DNA of 64,000 bases from the NCBI GenBank assembly GCA_022711755.1, contig JAKLEA010000026.1, positions 21,295 to 85,294 of the forward strand. The letters are read 5' to 3'. This stretch comes from Planctomycetota bacterium. Lineage in GTDB: Bacteria > Planctomycetota > Brocadiia > SM23-32 > JAKLEA01. How positions within the stretch are numbered: the stretch's first letter is position 1; each line of letters opens with the position of its first letter. Shown piece after piece: positions 7,729-16,360 of this stretch. Below the pieces are notes generated by a model. The model ran no database searches. It was not told the origin of the DNA and worked only from the letters and a program-made list of their open reading frames with translations. The position numbers and the translations under genes were made by a program.

Positions 7729-8913
7729 TCATTTCATTTCGGCATTGACCGTCAACCGTTCCGGCATCAGACGCACGAGAACCGCGCACGCCGCGGCGCC
7801 GACGCCGAAAATCATGAGCACTGACGGATCAGCCAGCTTCACGCCAAAGAGCATCGGCAGAGCGACGCCGAAGTCGCGCCATGCAAAAAGGAATCCGTGC
7901 AACGGCAGCCTGTTTCGAGGCGTCGTTTCATCCCCAACCCATGCCAAACAGACGGTCGGTATCGTCCCGAACATTAACCCCAGCAATGCCGCCCCCAATG
8001 CGTAAGCCGCTGTCGAGCCGACGTAACGGCTCAGAAACATCCCGCCTGAACCCAGCAGGAATCCGACGCTCCAGACCCGCGCCCTTCCGAAGCGATCGGA
8101 AAGCGAGCCGGCAAAGCGAGACGCCGTAACCTGCGCAATGTAGAAAGGCGCCAGGGTCAAGCCGATGCTCCCAGCGCCGGAGATTGCGGCGATCTGCGTA
8201 TTCAACTGGCGCAGACAGATCCCATACGCCGGAGAACTCATGAAAAGACAGAAGACCACCGTCATCATGCGGCGGTCAGAGAACCATTTTTTGAACTGCG
8301 CCGGCTCGCTTTCAACGTATTCGTTCTCCGACGGGCGGATCAGGAACGAAACTCCAACGCCTAGCGATGAAGCAGCAATTGCCCAGCAAATAGCCCCGCG
8401 ATAATCGGCAATTGACGACGGCGACTTGCCGCAAAGAAAGCCCTGAACGATAACGCCGAGAACCAGGCCGGCTTGCGTCCCGAAATACAGATTACCTGCG
8501 GCCTTGCCATAGGCCGACTTCTGCGAAAGCTCAAGCATCCTCATGCTTGAACTCCCCCAGAAAACCGACGCCGCAATGCCCCAGACAATCGCCCCCGCAA
8601 GCAGTCCTGCGAAACTGTCGCAGAAATATAGATTCACCGTAAAGAATGCGTACCCGGCCACGCCAAGATTAATGCTCCTCCTGATGCCCAGCCTGCGGAC
8701 AACGAACGGGACGAACTGCCGCGCAAACGCGAAAGACAAGTAGACCAAAGCCATCACAAGAGATGCCAGCCTTTCGCTTCCCGTCTTTGATTCAAGCTTC
8801 AGGATCGGCACGACGTAAGGCTGGATAGCCCCCGTCCCTGCAAAGGCGCAGAAGAAAACGAGGGCGATAACAAACGCTTGATTGCGGGCGGATCTGCTCA
8901 TTTTTCTGCTCAA
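7729..8913 (-). CDS. Major facilitator superfamily transporter
   Basis: 394 aa, twelve hydrophobic segments, standard MFS length. After a short basic N-terminus (MSRKMSRSARNQAF) comes the first helix VIALVFFCAFAGTGAI. The central FIRPSEN..KKWFSDRR loop separates two six-helix halves, and the loop RFAGSLSDRFGRARVWSVG matches the MFS signature G-x-x-x-D-R-x-G-R. It probably imports or exports a small sugar or metabolite across the inner membrane. Its ATG overlaps the creatininase stop (ATGA, 8910-8913), so the pair is coupled and the transporter may serve the same substrate. Confidence 0.88.
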   Translation of the reverse strand: MSRKMSRSARNQAFVIALVFFCAFAGTGAIQPYVVPILKLESKTGSERLASLVMALVYLSFAFARQFVPFVVRRLGIRRSINLGVAGYAFFTVNLYFCDSFAGLLAGAIVWGIAASVFWGSSSMRMLELSQKSAYGKAAGNLYFGTQAGLVLGVIVQGFLCGKSPSSIADYRGAICWAIAASSLGVGVSFLIRPSENEYVESEPAQFKKWFSDRRMMTVVFCLFMSSPAYGICLRQLNTQIAAISGAGSIGLTLAPFYIAQVTASRFAGSLSDRFGRARVWSVGFLLGSGGMFLSRYVGSTAAYALGAALLGLMFGTIPTVCLAWVGDETTPRNRLPLHGFLFAWRDFGVALPMLFGVKLADPSVLMIFGVGAAACAVLVRLMPERLTVNAEMK

Positions 8914-9704
8914 CTTTTCCCGCCGGCCTTCCGTATCAGTTCTCCAGCTTTCTTCACCATACCGACCACAATCAGGTCAACCGCCCTGCGTCCGATCTCG
9001 ATTGATGCCTCCGTCCTGGGGTCATCGCCATGCACCCCGACTAGCGTCTCGTCCGCGCGGCCGCGGAAAACGCTCATGTCAACGCAATCCGGGCGCAGGT
9101 ACCAGAGATATGACGTTTCCCACTTCGCGGCATGATCGCCCCCGACATCCTTCGACTTCGACGGATAATGAAACTCTATTCCCGCAAAAGCCTGAGAATC
9201 CTTGAATCTGGAGTTGAATTCCTCGACTGCTTTCGATGCCCAACCATGCAGGGGATAATGACCGCAGAGGAGGCACACGGCCTTCATTTCAAGGGTATTC
9301 ATTTCCACTAGAACGTGATAGATGAGCTTCGTATAAAAGGCCTCCTGCTCTTCAGCCGTATTGCCGAAGTAATCGAGCGCAAACTTGCTTCTCTTGAATC
9401 GCATCTTCTTGATGACGGCCAGCCTGTCGCGAGTGGTTGCCTCGATAAGGTGGGACACTCGCGGCTCGCCGTACCAGAGCGTCGGAAACGCGAAACCACC
9501 CGATTTTGCGGCGGCAAGCTCGCATAACTTTTCGGCCTTAAGAGCGTCGTTGCCGACGGCCATATGCTCTCCATGCCATTCCAACCCGCCAAGCCCGATG
9601 AACGCCGCCGGAAAACTTTTCCGACGCCCGACTATCTCGTGGGGAAGCATCTCCTCGTATCTGACCTTTTCCACCTTGCCGACTCCTTTCTCTGCCGAAT
9701 CCAT
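8910..9704 (-). CDS. Creatininase-family amidohydrolase
   Basis: About 264 aa. The creatininase metal motif is present: GLGGLEWHGEHMAVGNDALKA supplies Glu, His and Asp ligands, GHYP a further His, and GGDHAAKWETS the conserved H-A...E-T/S. Creatininase relatives hydrolyse cyclic amides or formamides (creatinine, mycofactocin precursor, FAPy compounds); the true substrate here is unknown. The ATG at 9704 overlaps the preceding TAA (TAATG) and is preferred over one at 9752 that would lie inside the neighbour. It is flanked by a membrane GT-C-like protein upstream and a coupled MFS carrier downstream, which hints at processing of a transported metabolite. Confidence 0.85.
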   Translation of the reverse strand: MDSAEKGVGKVEKVRYEEMLPHEIVGRRKSFPAAFIGLGGLEWHGEHMAVGNDALKAEKLCELAAAKSGGFAFPTLWYGEPRVSHLIEATTRDRLAVIKKMRFKRSKFALDYFGNTAEEQEAFYTKLIYHVLVEMNTLEMKAVCLLCGHYPLHGWASKAVEEFNSRFKDSQAFAGIEFHYPSKSKDVGGDHAAKWETSYLWYLRPDCVDMSVFRGRADETLVGVHGDDPRTEASIEIGRRAVDLIVVGMVKKAGELIRKAGGKS

Positions 9705-11824
9705 TACGGGTAAATGACTTCGTAAAGACTGTATCCTGTTTGTGGCGGACATGCTGGAAGCCGCCTGAAATGCCTTTCATCCCGAAACAACATAACGGGG
9801 AACAACTCAGCCATGCCCCTGTCTGTGAAGGTCTTCCTGAAGCATGGCCAGTCGTTGTCCGACGGGTCTTTTGCCAGAACGTAGCGTATGTTCATTCTCT
9901 TCAGCGCCGCGAAGACTTCATCAGGCTTGGCCGCTGCGTGAAGGTCATAGGTTTCCGGACTTTGGTAATGAGCATATTCCCAATAAGGGCGCTCCCTAAA
10001 AAGAAAGAATGCGAGGGCGCCCTTCTCGGACCACGGCGCTATCAGAACGTTCTCGCCCGGAGCGAGGGTCCTTCGCAAGGCTTCGCCCATTGCCCAATTC
10101 TCCGGAGCAGAATACTTCAACGCCTCATCCTCGTGGAAAAGGCGAACGTCGCGGATGAACTGCACATATGGGCCTAGCGGCCAGAGACAGCAGACCGCAA
10201 CGACAACCAGCGCGACAGCGGATGAAACCTGCTGGAACGCTTCAGCCGATTCCGGTTTTTCAGCGTTGATCCTTATTGAAACCCATCGCAGCATCGCGAA
10301 TATCGGATATGCGGCCAGCGCGCTCAGCGGAACAGCCGATGGAACCAACAGTTTATGGCTCGCATTCTTCGGCCCGGCAACCAGCCAGAATAGCAGTGGA
10401 GCAAAGGCAAAGACAATTAATGGAATGACATTTCCAAAGACTCGCTTCGAACGGGGAAGGAGCGACAGAATGACCGCGACACCGATGAGGACAACGTGCG
10501 CGGGGCAAAGCAGTTCGCCCTGGAACCACGCGCGGAGGTCAGACGCCGACCCGGGGAAGAAGTCATTAAGACCAGTCATCCAGCGCAATTTCGAGAGATG
10601 GTCCCCACCTTCATACAAGTATCCCGGATTCGTATCCGCAAAGACGCTGAGAATTTTCAAATCTGCCGCAGAGATTCCCGGCGGATTGCCGAAAAGACCT
10701 GCGTGGAACGGGTATACCGGACTGCGATACTTGACTGCGAGGACAATGTTCCATGACAACATCAGGAGCATTGTGACCAGAAACCATGGGAATAACGCCC
10801 CTCTGGCGCGACGCACAGCCTCAACAAGCGCAACTGCCTTTGAACCGGGTGGAACCTGTGAGACTCCGGCAGTCAGCACGATCGCAGCCAGCAGCATCGC
10901 CCCAAGATATGGACGCACAAATCCCGCGCCCACCAGCCCGAAAAGAAAGATCGCCCCCTGCCTGCGATCATTCGCGGCAATCCACTTCAATCCTGCAAGA
11001 GACACGGCCAGGGTAAAAAAGGGCGTCAGCGTATCATGAGAAATGGTGAAGCAAGACGCCCAGTAGCGCCGACAGCCAAGCAGCATCGCGTATCCGAGAA
11101 AACCCGGGATGGCGGAACAAAGGAAGAAGCGGCTGAACGCGCCCACCGCAACGACCGTCGCAAAAGTATAGAGCGACGGAAGCAGGTTCGCCGCTATCTC
11201 GGGTTCCCCCACAGAGGGGCAAAGGCGATAGCACACGGCTGACAGGAATGTTGCCGCCGGATTGTAAAAAAGGTGGTCGTTGTGGTGACCGATTTGGATT
11301 GGAGAAAGCCAGGGGAATATCCCCTTCCCGGCGAAAAAACGCCCGCCATCGTGAATACTCCAGGCATGGCCGTACCATATCGCCTGCCCTGGGTTGGCGA
11401 CGCTGAACCACGCTGGAACCAACATCGCCGCAAAGCACGCCATCCCTGCCCAGGGGCCGGTTTTCGATATTCCGATTCCCCTTCCCGACTCATCGTCAGC
11501 AGAAACGAGCCTGAGCGTCTCCGCCCCATCGCCTTGCCCATGGACCAGGGAAGCGACAGCGACAACCACGAGAATGGCAAGAAGGAGTATCCCATTCAGT
11601 CCGCCGATAATCGAAAAGGGAAGAAGGATAATTGAATTGATGGTTGGAATCAGAATGAAGGTTGCGATAACACGTTCTTCCAGGTTTTCGGAAAACCTTC
11701 TTGATAAAAGATACGCCGGGACGAGGATGCATAACCAGGGGAATGCTTCGGGCAGAAGCAACGGAGTGAACGCCAGGACCGAGAGGGACAGGATATCAGC
11801 GCCGACTGTTCGGTATCTTTTCAT
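9704..11824 (-). CDS. Polytopic membrane protein, GT-C-like (paralogue of 48875-50992)
   Basis: 706 aa with about eleven to twelve hydrophobic segments and a soluble C-terminal domain (from about residue 555: MGEALRRTLAPGENVLIAP...). The second-half loop WSIHDGGRFFAGKGIFPWL...IGHHNDHLFYNP is conserved nearly word for word in the protein at 48875-50992, and the C-termini share the pattern 'R.YWEYA.S...LH..AK..E...L...I.YVL'. The topology resembles lipid-linked-sugar-dependent glycosyltransferases of the GT-C fold, and the acidic/His-rich first large outside loop could be the active site; this is inference. The ATG overlaps the stop of the 584-aa gene (ATGA, 11821-11824), and its stop overlaps the creatininase start. 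Confidence 0.8.
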   Translation of the reverse strand: MKRYRTVGADILSLSVLAFTPLLLPEAFPWLCILVPAYLLSRRFSENLEERVIATFILIPTINSIILLPFSIIGGLNGILLLAILVVVAVASLVHGQGDGAETLRLVSADDESGRGIGISKTGPWAGMACFAAMLVPAWFSVANPGQAIWYGHAWSIHDGGRFFAGKGIFPWLSPIQIGHHNDHLFYNPAATFLSAVCYRLCPSVGEPEIAANLLPSLYTFATVVAVGAFSRFFLCSAIPGFLGYAMLLGCRRYWASCFTISHDTLTPFFTLAVSLAGLKWIAANDRRQGAIFLFGLVGAGFVRPYLGAMLLAAIVLTAGVSQVPPGSKAVALVEAVRRARGALFPWFLVTMLLMLSWNIVLAVKYRSPVYPFHAGLFGNPPGISAADLKILSVFADTNPGYLYEGGDHLSKLRWMTGLNDFFPGSASDLRAWFQGELLCPAHVVLIGVAVILSLLPRSKRVFGNVIPLIVFAFAPLLFWLVAGPKNASHKLLVPSAVPLSALAAYPIFAMLRWVSIRINAEKPESAEAFQQVSSAVALVVVAVCCLWPLGPYVQFIRDVRLFHEDEALKYSAPENWAMGEALRRTLAPGENVLIAPWSEKGALAFFLFRERPYWEYAHYQSPETYDLHAAAKPDEVFAALKRMNIRYVLAKDPSDNDWPCFRKTFTDRGMAELFPVMLFRDERHFRRLPACPPQTGYSLYEVIYP

Positions 11825-13575
11825 GGAATCGGGTCGGCTGCCTTATGTGGAGATTGTGCCGGCAAAGGGATGACCTTCCATACCGATGCCCATTCGTTTT
11901 CAAAGATTTTCTTCAGGTAAGGTCTGGCCTCAGGGCGCAGACCCAGCAACTGCCTCGGCCCCTTCCAGGCGCGTTTCATTACCAGCCAATGCGTCACGCC
12001 CTTTGCCCGCAGGAATTCAGCCTCCGCCCGCGGGCCTTCCGGCGTTCGCCCATCCGGCAGCGCGCGAAGCCCCTGCCATGTATCCTCGAACACTACGCCC
12101 TGAATGCTGTGCCCCCCGAAAACGCGGTTTCCGCTGACTGCCGGGAGGTGGTTGTTCAGAACCTCGTCCGTGAAGATCACCTCGTCTATGCCCGTGTTGT
12201 CCCGGACATATTCCATGGCCTCGCATATGCCCTTGGGCATGTAAGCGCGATAATCGCGTGTCGCAAAGAAATACAGATCCCGTCGAACATGGTAGATGTT
12301 CGTTCCGGCAAGAAGGATCAGAACAAGAACCAGTATGGTCAACCTGAGATTGCGGTTCGCGGCCCATGCCCTGAAGCGTCGGGCAAGCTCGGTGTTAATC
12401 TCGAGGAGGCCGGCAGTCGCCAGCAAAGCGATTGGAATATGCCAGCCTTCCGTCATCCTGCGCTGGAAGTTCACAGGCAGATATATGGCAACCCAATGAA
12501 TCATGACCCATGCCCCGAGCAATAACGCCATCCAGCTCCCGCGCTTTGCGCATCGGAAACAGCCATAGGCAGCGGGAATCCAGAGGAACCCGTAGCAAAG
12601 GACATAGCCGATCGGCCGCTGGCTTGGAAGCACGTTCTGCTCCGCCCACTTCTGGAGCGTGATGTCGCTCCTCATGCTGACCCACGTATATATTGGAGCC
12701 GGAACGCAGAGCAACGCGACTATCATGGCGACAGGAATGATGCGTCCGGAAGGAAACTTTAACCTTATCCAGGCCAGTCCCACACAGACAGCGCAGACCG
12801 ACGCGCCGGCAATAAGGTCAAAAGGATGGCTCAGAAGAAGAAATAGTCCGCAGATACCGCCTATGACGGCAGATATGATGGCCGCCCTTAGCGACGCAAC
12901 GCCCACTGAACCGGCGCATCCCGCCAGCATCAATCCGCGCATCAGGAAGAAGACGAGCAGAGCCATGAGCGCATACGATATCGCCATATGCGGCGATTCA
13001 TAGACACTCATGAACACAATGGCTTCCGGCTGAAAAACATCAGCCGAAAGGATGTTCATCGGGCCTGGATATCGGGCCTTGTATAACCAGCCGACGCCGG
13101 AAGACGTGAAGGCAATCAGAACAGCCAGACGACGCGCTGACGGGGCTTCAAAAACGAGCGACGCAAGCAGGTATATGCCCATCGCCGCCGCAACTCCGAA
13201 AACAATCCTTCCGAGGTGATACGCCGCCGGATTTGAAATCCCTGTCAACCGCGCGACATTGCCGATCAGCACGAACTCCGGACGGAACAATCCATGATTC
13301 GGCTTCTCAGGCGTATAGGAATTTCTTATCAGAATCTCGCCGTTGCGCGCGCGCTCAATCTGAGCAAGGTATGTAGGCAAGTCCCCTGAGTTCAATGTGT
13401 GGACGAACATGAATTCAGCATCCGGCGGCGAATTCAGATACCCATATATATAAGGAACCAACGTAAGCAGCATGAAAATGGAGGCAATGCCGACGACCGG
13501 CAGGCTTTCGCGCATAAGCGATCGAAGGCCCTGTGGGGGTATGGCGCTGCTTGTAGAGATCGTCATTGACTCCAT
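11821..13575 (-). CDS. Polytopic membrane protein, GT-C/GT39-like
   Basis: 584 aa, about ten to eleven hydrophobic segments. The first transmembrane helix (ESLPVVGIASIFMLLTLVPYIYG) is followed by an outside loop with EFMFVHTLNSGDLPTYLAQIERARNGEIL, in which the acidic residue plus Y-x-A-Q-I pattern resembles the first-loop catalytic Asp region of family-39-type glycosyltransferases. The C-terminal soluble tail contains GIDEVIFTDEVLNNHLPAVSG and WLVMKRAW. It probably transfers a sugar from a polyprenyl-phosphate donor on the periplasmic side, but no enzyme identity can be given. The ATG at 13575 has GGGA seven bases upstream; one at 13566 is also possible. It is the first gene of a four-gene coupled run on the minus strand. 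Confidence 0.78.
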   Translation of the reverse strand: MESMTISTSSAIPPQGLRSLMRESLPVVGIASIFMLLTLVPYIYGYLNSPPDAEFMFVHTLNSGDLPTYLAQIERARNGEILIRNSYTPEKPNHGLFRPEFVLIGNVARLTGISNPAAYHLGRIVFGVAAAMGIYLLASLVFEAPSARRLAVLIAFTSSGVGWLYKARYPGPMNILSADVFQPEAIVFMSVYESPHMAISYALMALLVFFLMRGLMLAGCAGSVGVASLRAAIISAVIGGICGLFLLLSHPFDLIAGASVCAVCVGLAWIRLKFPSGRIIPVAMIVALLCVPAPIYTWVSMRSDITLQKWAEQNVLPSQRPIGYVLCYGFLWIPAAYGCFRCAKRGSWMALLLGAWVMIHWVAIYLPVNFQRRMTEGWHIPIALLATAGLLEINTELARRFRAWAANRNLRLTILVLVLILLAGTNIYHVRRDLYFFATRDYRAYMPKGICEAMEYVRDNTGIDEVIFTDEVLNNHLPAVSGNRVFGGHSIQGVVFEDTWQGLRALPDGRTPEGPRAEAEFLRAKGVTHWLVMKRAWKGPRQLLGLRPEARPYLKKIFENEWASVWKVIPLPAQSPHKAADPIP

Positions 13576-13625
13576 GAAGCATCCCAGCCTGACGCGGGAG
13601 AATAAATCAGTTTAAACGCAGCGCC

Positions 13626-13653
13626 AGTATAACCTTTCATGATTCAGGCGCAA
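13626..13653 (-). promoter_or_regulatory. Candidate promoter of the 13575-7729 minus-strand operon
   Basis: TTGCGC (13648-13653) and TATACT (13626-13631) on the minus strand, 16 bases apart, about 45 bases upstream of the ATG. The -10 matches well, the -35 poorly. Confidence 0.35.
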
Positions 13654-13727
13654 CCCGGCTGACAACGCGCGGCGCGGCGACACGGACATCCTGATGTTCA
13701 ACGCAGTGGTTCAACTCAGGCTATTGC

Positions 13728-13757
13728 TTGTCCGCTTCAATATCTCTTCATTATAAT
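13728..13757 (+). promoter_or_regulatory. Candidate promoter of the FHA/kinase operon, possibly leaderless
   Basis: TTGTCC (13728-13733), an 18-base spacer and a perfect TATAAT (13752-13757). Transcription would start at about 13763-13765, at or next to the ATG at 13766, which has no Shine-Dalgarno. Confidence 0.45.
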
Positions 13758-13765
13758 CCAAATAT

Positions 13766-14740
13766 ATGGAAGCATACATTACGATCAACTCCGGAGAGCG
13801 CGAGGGCATCCTCATCACGCTGCGCTGCCCGGCGACAATAGGCCGGGCATCAGGTTGCGACCTGCGCCTGACCGAAGACAAAAGCGTTTCTTCCCGCCAT
13901 GCCCGAATATTCATAAAGGACAGTTTCCACGCCATTGAAGACCTGCATACGCGCAACGGCACGCTTGTTAATGGGCGCCCAGTCAGAATCCACTTCCTGA
14001 AATCGGGCGATGTCATACAGGTTGGAGACACCATGCTGCGCTTTTCCCTTTCCGACAGCGCGACTGAGAGACGCATGGATGGGGAATTGGCGGATCAGGT
14101 CGAGGCAGCATCTGAAACTGATCGAAGCGGACTCAAAGTTGGCTTTTCAAAGACGGCCATTGGAGCCGCTCTTTGCGGGCTTGGCGCCTTCGGTCCCTGG
14201 CCGCAGTTAGCTGTCTTCAGCCTGGCAGCGATTATACTTGGGATCATATCCCTGGCGGAGATACGGCGTGGGGCATCGCGCGGCCTTCCGCTGGCTGCTG
14301 CCGGCCTGCTGCTCGGTTTGGGCACCGGCGTGTATCATCTTCGAGATATCGCCTTCCTGCCATACGTTTATCATAAAAGGGAAATGGCATGCAGGGATAA
14401 TCTTCGCCAGATACACGACTCGCTTACGAAGTACCGCACAGACAACGCCGGAAGGTACCCCCCCTCGCTTCTGGAGCTTGCGCCAACATACCTGCGGGAT
14501 TCCTCCGCTCTGCGCTGTCCGTCATCCAAGGATGCCGGGGTGTTGGCTGAATACGTCTACCTTGCCTCTGGAAGGCGCGACAGCGACCGCGTCCTGCCCG
14601 TCGCCGCCGATCCGGATTCAGCCGCACACGGAAAACCCGGCGGCAATGTGCTATACTCAGACGGCCATATTCAGTGGATTCCGGCGGAAGAGATGGCCGG
14701 AATCCTTGAGCAATTCGCACCGTCAGAGCAGTCGCCATGA
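13766..14740 (+). CDS. FHA-domain membrane protein with DUF1559/pseudopilin-like C-terminus
   Basis: 324 aa. Residues 1-95 are a forkhead-associated phosphothreonine-binding domain with the core GRASGCDLRL...SVSSRHARI...RNGTLVNG. Two to three hydrophobic segments follow at about 130-195 (DUF4190-like). The C-terminal part (MACRDNLRQIHDSLTKYRTDNAGRYPPSL) resembles the alpha-1C region of type II pseudopilins without the prepilin peptidase site, and ends near HGKPGGNVLYSDGHIQW. That end is close to the H-X9-DG motif of planctomycete DUF1559 proteins but has ten residues between His and Asp. It may sense a phosphoprotein on the inside and a surface structure on the outside. Its stop overlaps the histidine kinase start (ATGA). 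Confidence 0.85.
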   Translation: MEAYITINSGEREGILITLRCPATIGRASGCDLRLTEDKSVSSRHARIFIKDSFHAIEDLHTRNGTLVNGRPVRIHFLKSGDVIQVGDTMLRFSLSDSATERRMDGELADQVEAASETDRSGLKVGFSKTAIGAALCGLGAFGPWPQLAVFSLAAIILGIISLAEIRRGASRGLPLAAAGLLLGLGTGVYHLRDIAFLPYVYHKREMACRDNLRQIHDSLTKYRTDNAGRYPPSLLELAPTYLRDSSALRCPSSKDAGVLAEYVYLASGRRDSDRVLPVAADPDSAAHGKPGGNVLYSDGHIQWIPAEEMAGILEQFAPSEQSP

Positions 14741-16341
14741 TTCAACAGCCCCAGACGCGACAATTCAGATCGGTGACGAGCGTCAGGCTCGGAATCGGCT
14801 TCGGAATCGTGTTGAGCGTTTTCGCCTTCACGGTCTACGTTGCGCTGTCGCGCTTTGAAGACATGCAGAAATCCAACCGAAAAGTCAAAGAACGCCAGGA
14901 TAGCAGGGAAATCGCCCTTAACCTGGGAAATCTGGCCCAGGACCTATTCTTTATTGAACTGGATTTCGAAAGGACCGGCAACTACTCTTACCTGGGAGAA
15001 GTTGAGGGGAAGAAAGAGGAAATTGACCGGCTGGCAGACGAACTTCAGGCCAGGAGCGAAGACGCCATAGAAAGAGGATGGATTCTCGAACTCCGCAACC
15101 AGGTTGACCGTATACACGACCTATGCTCAAACCAGTTGAACGAGGCCGTCACAAAAAAAGACAAAGAGCAGATTGAAAGAGTAATGTCGGCAAGCAGGGA
15201 AACTCTCATCACCATAAACGAACTCAACGCCCGGCTTGGACGTTTTCTGGAGGGAAAAACATGGGACGCTCATCAGGAATCGCTCAGGCTATCAAAATCG
15301 AGCGCATATCAGGCATACGTCCTTGCCGGACTGGCGGTGGTGGTAGCCGTGGCGGCTATCTTGGTCACCCGGCGTTCTATTGTCAGGCCAATTAACAAGC
15401 TGGCCGCCGGGACGGAAGCAATCGCCGAAGGCGACCTTAACCGGACCATCGAGGTAAGGGGCCAGGACGAATTCGCTCATCTGGCCGCTCGCTTCAACGA
15501 TATGACCCGCCGGCTCAGGACCAATCAGGAACAACTCCTGCGCGCGGAGAGGATGGTCACCATCGGCCAGCTCGCCGCCGGCGTCGCGCATGAAATCAAC
15601 AATCCCATTGCCGTAATCCTCGGGTATACGAAAATGCTCCTGACCTCTCTCGACCCGGAGAGCGACGAGTATCAGGACGTCAGCACGATCCAGGAAGAGG
15701 CGTTCCAGTGCAAAAAGATCGTTGAAGACCTGCTGCACCTGGCGCGTCCCGCGCGAACCCAGCCGGAAGTTGTCGCGGTCGGCGAGGTTATTGACGAAAT
15801 CATCTCCATGGGCGAGAAGCTGGGCCTGACCCAAGGCGTCGAGATCGTCAAGGATATACAGGCCGGGCCCATGAAAATGGTGATGGACAGGACGCGCCTG
15901 CGCCAGGTCGCGTTGAACATCATCATCAACGCTCTGGACGCGATGAAGGAATGCACGGTCAAGCGCCTGCGCGTGACGGCGATGTGCCAGGCCGGGCCAT
16001 ACGCATCATCTCATGCGCCCATGACGGAGCAACAGCAGGAGAGGCGATACCTGGTACTGACGGTCGAGGATACAGGCCCTGGAATGGCTCCTGAAACCTT
16101 GAGAAGAATCTTTGAGCCGTTCTTCACCACAAAATCCCACGGAACCGGGCTTGGCCTGGCCATCGCGCACGGAATCGTTCGCGCACATGGCGGAAGCATT
16201 GACGTCGAAAGCGACGGATCAACCGGCTCCACGTTCCACGTCAGCCTCAGAATTGTCGAGGATGAAGACGCCGACTCTACGCAATCGGGCCGGACTGAAC
16301 GCGGCGGAGTTGCGCAGGAAAAGACCGGCATCGCGACCTGA
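14737..16341 (+). CDS. Membrane sensor histidine kinase (HAMP-HisKA-HATPase)
   Basis: 534 aa. TM1 lies near residues 17-36 and TM2 near 190-208 (AYVLAGLAVVVAVAAILVT), bracketing a helical four-helix-bundle-like periplasmic sensor (about 40-185). A HAMP linker (RRSIVRPINKLAAGTEAIAEG) follows, then the H-box GVAHEINNPIAVILGY with the phospho-accepting His, an N-box (NIIINALDAMKE), and G-boxes DTGPGMAPE and GTGLGLAIAHGIV. No receiver domain or partner response regulator is adjacent, so the output is unknown; NtrB-like kinases of this class often pair with sigma-54 activators. It is coupled to the FHA gene upstream. Confidence 0.93.
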   Translation: MIQQPQTRQFRSVTSVRLGIGFGIVLSVFAFTVYVALSRFEDMQKSNRKVKERQDSREIALNLGNLAQDLFFIELDFERTGNYSYLGEVEGKKEEIDRLADELQARSEDAIERGWILELRNQVDRIHDLCSNQLNEAVTKKDKEQIERVMSASRETLITINELNARLGRFLEGKTWDAHQESLRLSKSSAYQAYVLAGLAVVVAVAAILVTRRSIVRPINKLAAGTEAIAEGDLNRTIEVRGQDEFAHLAARFNDMTRRLRTNQEQLLRAERMVTIGQLAAGVAHEINNPIAVILGYTKMLLTSLDPESDEYQDVSTIQEEAFQCKKIVEDLLHLARPARTQPEVVAVGEVIDEIISMGEKLGLTQGVEIVKDIQAGPMKMVMDRTRLRQVALNIIINALDAMKECTVKRLRVTAMCQAGPYASSHAPMTEQQQERRYLVLTVEDTGPGMAPETLRRIFEPFFTTKSHGTGLGLAIAHGIVRAHGGSIDVESDGSTGSTFHVSLRIVEDEDADSTQSGRTERGGVAQEKTGIAT

Positions 16342-16360
16342 CGCCGGACGGAGCAAGTCA

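Noticed and set aside
16112..16360. N-terminal extension of the DUF2520 protein
   Set aside because: It is the out-of-frame 3' part of the kinase gene; the TTG at 16361 with GGAG at seven bases is the likelier start.
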